Shown here piece by piece: positions 61,524 to 64,000 of a stretch of 64,000 nucleotides of DNA (the stretch's first letter is position 1; the number at the start of each line of letters is the position of its first letter). This stretch comes from XYD12-FULL-36-8 sp964613805. GTDB lineage: Bacteria; Bacteroidota; Ignavibacteria; Ignavibacteriales; Ignavibacteriaceae. Where the stretch lies: positions 1 through 64,000 of the forward strand of contig CAZTJF010000002.1 of the NCBI GenBank assembly GCA_964613805.1, read 5' to 3'. A model generated the notes under the pieces. That model was not told the origin of the DNA. It ran no database searches and saw nothing but the letters and a program-made list of their open reading frames with translations. Both the position numbers and the translations under genes were made by a program.

Positions 61524-63696
61524 CTTGAATCAAGGAGGATTTTATTCTCTCTAATTCTTTGGGATGTTCATGAGACATTTCTTCTTCTGTTAGATGACCA
61601 GTAAGCCAAGCAGTGTTCATTGGATAAACATCCGGATTAAAAATGATGAAGTAGAAATGCCAAACAACAATTGACAAGAACGCCAGCCATGCTTCGTAAT
61701 AGTGTATCGTCCTCGCAATATCCCATCCAAGCTTTGTCAATAGTCCAATAAAAGTATTATCAAACCATAAAATAAATCCTGTTACAGTCATTACAATAGT
61801 TCCCCAAATCAATGCCCAATACTCAGCTTTTTCAACATAACTGAATCTATCAAGCAAAGGTTTCACCTTCGAAATTCCAAGATTAAATTTCATCACGCCA
61901 ACTGCATCAAGAATATCCTGGTATTTAGGAAGCAAATCTTTGATCAACTGTCTGCCTCTTGTAGTAAAGCTTATGTAATAGATGTGATATAAACTAACTG
62001 TAACCATAACAACAGCGGCAATCCTGTGTATCAGACTTCTTAAAGTAAATACATGTTCGCTCAAATCGCGAATATGTCTCATCCACCAAGCATCAGGATA
62101 CCGCAGCATAAAACCGGTAATTACTAATAGAATAAAACTAATTGCTAAAGTTGCATGTTGAATTCTTTCACTCAAAGTCATTCTTAAATAAAGAGAGTGT
62201 CCATGTTCTTCTGATTCGATGTGCCCTCTCTGTTTAAGTTTTTTTATTCTAGCTTTCTTACCAAAATCTATCGCATTATGAACAAACATTCCGCCAATTA
62301 CCATAACGATTAAGCTGATGTACATTGTCGCTATCCAGTATAGAATTGGCTCATCTTTTTCTCTGAGTGAAACGTGAATTTTTCCAACTGTAAAATTATT
62401 ATTTGCTCCGGGATGACAACTGCCGCAAGTTTTTACAAGGTTTGCTTTGCTTACTGTTGATGTTGGGTCACTTGATGGTTTAATATTATGTGCCCCATGA
62501 CAACTTGCACAGTTAGCAACTTCAAGCGAACCACCTCTTATTGCCAGACCATGGTAACTGTCAGAATAGGTTTTGTAGCGATCAGTGTTAATCCCATATT
62601 TTGCTTCGAGCTTAACAGAACTATGACACGGTGAACACACCTCTCTGGATAAATTTTTAAAAGATACTGGAGAATTAGGATCGTTATGTTTTAAAATATT
62701 ATGCTCACCATGACAGTCTGTACAAACAGGTGCTTCTTTTCTTCCCTTTAATGCATTTACTCCGTGAATGCTTTCAGCATATTCCGCAGCAATTTGCTCA
62801 TGACATTTTGAACAGGTATTTGGAATGTTAAACTTATTTATTGTAGAATTCCGGTCATTCCCGGGAATAACTCCATGTGCAGTGTGACAATCTATACATG
62901 TTGCTGCTTTAGGATTACCATTGAGTATTGCAGTAGCATGCACACTATGCTCGTAAGCTTTAATGAATTTTGCAGATGGAGCTGTCTTTGATCTAATTTC
63001 TTCGTTATCTAAGTGACAAGAAAGACACAATTTTTCCTGAGAATTTTTTCTTTGGAGAGTATCGGTCAATGTTTTTTTAGTAACTAAAGCATTACGATGA
63101 CATGAAAGACAATTTGGCGAGCCTAAAACTCTTTCAGAATAACCTTGAAAATGTTTTGATGTTACAAATGTTTCTTTTACTTCTTTATGGCATTGACCAC
63201 AAGATTGAACCAAATTGACTGCAGCCCATTTTGATGTTTGAACTTTTGGAGATACTATATCATGAGTTCCGTGACAAGTTTTACACGAAGTTCCTTCCGA
63301 TCCATTTATTCCATTTGCATTTTTCATTTGCGGGTGAAATTGATGTTTCACTCTTGCATCCTTATGGCATGAAAGGCAATTAATTGGTTGAATATTTTCT
63401 TTATGAGGAAGATCCTCTGCATTAAAACCAACGTGACATGAAACACACGTAAGTTTTCTGTGCGGTGAATTTTGGAGTACTTTTACATTTACATAAAGTG
63501 ATACTGCTTTTCCCTTTCTTTCGGTAGTAAGCGTATTATCTTCATGGCAAGCTAAACAATCTGCACTTGATTGAGCAGTCATGGAAGGCATGTAAAAGAG
63601 CGAGAAAAGAATAATAATGAAGCAAATAAGATGAACTTTTTTGACTTTCAAATCGTTGCTGTTTTTTTTGAACAGAAAATTTTCCATTAGGTTCAT
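61495..63696 (-). CDS. Multihaem c (13 haems) fused to a b-type cytochrome (CbcL-like architecture)
   Basis: A 733-residue fusion. Signal segment about 20-41; 13 CxxCH motifs between residues 47 and 428; a first transmembrane helix at about 451-473; then an FdnI/HydC-like b domain (about 505-700) with His514, His557, His571, His665 and His680, five hydrophobic segments, and an acidic tail. The N-terminal haems start like the 19-haem protein (CLACHEDNTL). Fusions of this type are known as CbcL in Geobacter, an inner-membrane quinol dehydrogenase used at low potential. It heads the seven-gene run. The ATG at 63696 has no clear Shine-Dalgarno; a second ATG lies three codons in. Confidence 0.9.
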   Translation of the reverse strand: MNLMENFLFKKNSNDLKVKKVHLICFIIILFSLFYMPSMTAQSSADCLACHEDNTLTTERKGKAVSLYVNVKVLQNSPHRKLTCVSCHVGFNAEDLPHKENIQPINCLSCHKDARVKHQFHPQMKNANGINGSEGTSCKTCHGTHDIVSPKVQTSKWAAVNLVQSCGQCHKEVKETFVTSKHFQGYSERVLGSPNCLSCHRNALVTKKTLTDTLQRKNSQEKLCLSCHLDNEEIRSKTAPSAKFIKAYEHSVHATAILNGNPKAATCIDCHTAHGVIPGNDRNSTINKFNIPNTCSKCHEQIAAEYAESIHGVNALKGRKEAPVCTDCHGEHNILKHNDPNSPVSFKNLSREVCSPCHSSVKLEAKYGINTDRYKTYSDSYHGLAIRGGSLEVANCASCHGAHNIKPSSDPTSTVSKANLVKTCGSCHPGANNNFTVGKIHVSLREKDEPILYWIATMYISLIVMVIGGMFVHNAIDFGKKARIKKLKQRGHIESEEHGHSLYLRMTLSERIQHATLAISFILLVITGFMLRYPDAWWMRHIRDLSEHVFTLRSLIHRIAAVVMVTVSLYHIYYISFTTRGRQLIKDLLPKYQDILDAVGVMKFNLGISKVKPLLDRFSYVEKAEYWALIWGTIVMTVTGFILWFDNTFIGLLTKLGWDIARTIHYYEAWLAFLSIVVWHFYFIIFNPDVYPMNTAWLTGHLTEEEMSHEHPKELERIKSSLIQDEQQESEES

Positions 63697-64000
63697 AAAT
63701 TTCGATCAGGATCAAATTATGTATAAAAATATTTAATTCTTCTGAAACGTTCGGATACTATTTTATTTAGAGTTATTACCTGAGACTTAATTTAAATTAG
63801 AATTCAAAAGCAATTTCAAAGAATATGCCGTAAAATAGGAATGATTTCTCTATAATCGAACAGTCTTTTGAAATTATACTCTCATAAGTTAGAACCAAGG
63901 GAATCCTGATTTTCATTTCCGAGAAGCAACTATTTAGATTTGTTACAAATTGCTTAAGAGGCAAATAAAATATGGGATTTTCCTTTACCTGAGTCTTATC
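63697..64000. other. Region upstream of the haem operon, to the window edge (304 bp)
   Basis: No gene is recognised. It should contain the promoter of the seven-gene haem operon (minus strand), but no pair of hexamers is convincing. An imperfect direct repeat TTACCTGAG[A/T]CTTA is at 63776-63789 and 63985-63998, 209 bp apart (13 of 14 identical). The right copy lies at the window edge. Confidence 0.4.

Noticed and set aside
54105..63696. Complete extracellular electron-transfer pathway
   Set aside because: No outer-membrane porin, no OmcA/MtrC- or OmcS-like secreted cytochrome and no terminal reductase is in the window; only quinol-side and periplasmic parts can be supported.

Overview
This AT-rich window most likely comes from a member of the Ignavibacteria (Bacteroidota/Chlorobi group). 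Three things support this. The 5' end of a 16S rRNA gene lies at the left edge. Several secreted proteins carry a C-terminal sorting module of the NPFNPST / LLGQ / SGVY type, which is abundant in this lineage. The gene content is that of a Gram-negative cell with an Omp85 barrel, lipoproteins, a multihaem respiratory chain and SLBB-type export. No phage, insertion sequence, CRISPR array or tRNA gene was recognised.

Layout. 1-0.5 kb: 16S rRNA (minus, cut by the window edge) with its leader and promoter. 0.57-9.1 kb: surface polysaccharide and cell-wall genes (SLBB exporter, rfbB, a transglutaminase-like protein, anmK, an SDR, and an M19 dipeptidase carrying a sorting module in an unexpected internal position). 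9.1-12.1 kb: a large Asp-box repeat protein exported by a sorting module. 12.4-19.8 kb: DUF1460 amidase, dnaB, a CorA-like channel, then the yicC-gmk-rpoZ-coaBC-udg operon with a strong terminator. 20-23.4 kb: Omp85 protein, lipoprotein, and an L,D-transpeptidase-fold protein lacking its catalytic cysteine. 23.5-27.5 kb: the translation block rplM-rpsI-rpsB-tsf-pyrH-frr. 28.6-35.1 kb: an epimerase, a bacterial deoxyhypusine-synthase homologue and a potassium set (trkA, trkH, CPA-type antiporter). 35.7-40.7 kb: ppk1, then mrp-nfu-AI-2E permease. 40.8-50.7 kb: three consecutive SurA/PpiD-type proteins with a MoxR ATPase, a sorted subtilase, metG and a vapBC-type toxin-antitoxin pair. 51.5-54.1 kb: a LiaF-like protein, LytS-type kinase and LytTR regulator, preceded by a direct repeat with LytTR-site geometry.

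The most remarkable region is 54.1-63.7 kb. Seven genes on the minus strand overlap or nearly touch, and together they encode 50 c-type haem motifs (13, 19, 7 and 11), two FdnI/HydC-like b-type cytochromes (one fused to a multihaem domain) and a Rieske/cytochrome b pair. Their architectures recall three inner-membrane quinol-oxidising systems known from Geobacter (CbcL-like fusion, CbcBA-like pair, ImcH-like heptahaem NapC protein), here joined to a bc-type complex that lacks a classical cytochrome c1. The genes look like one transcription unit. I infer a menaquinol-to-periplasm electron-transfer module. The terminal acceptor cannot be read from the window.
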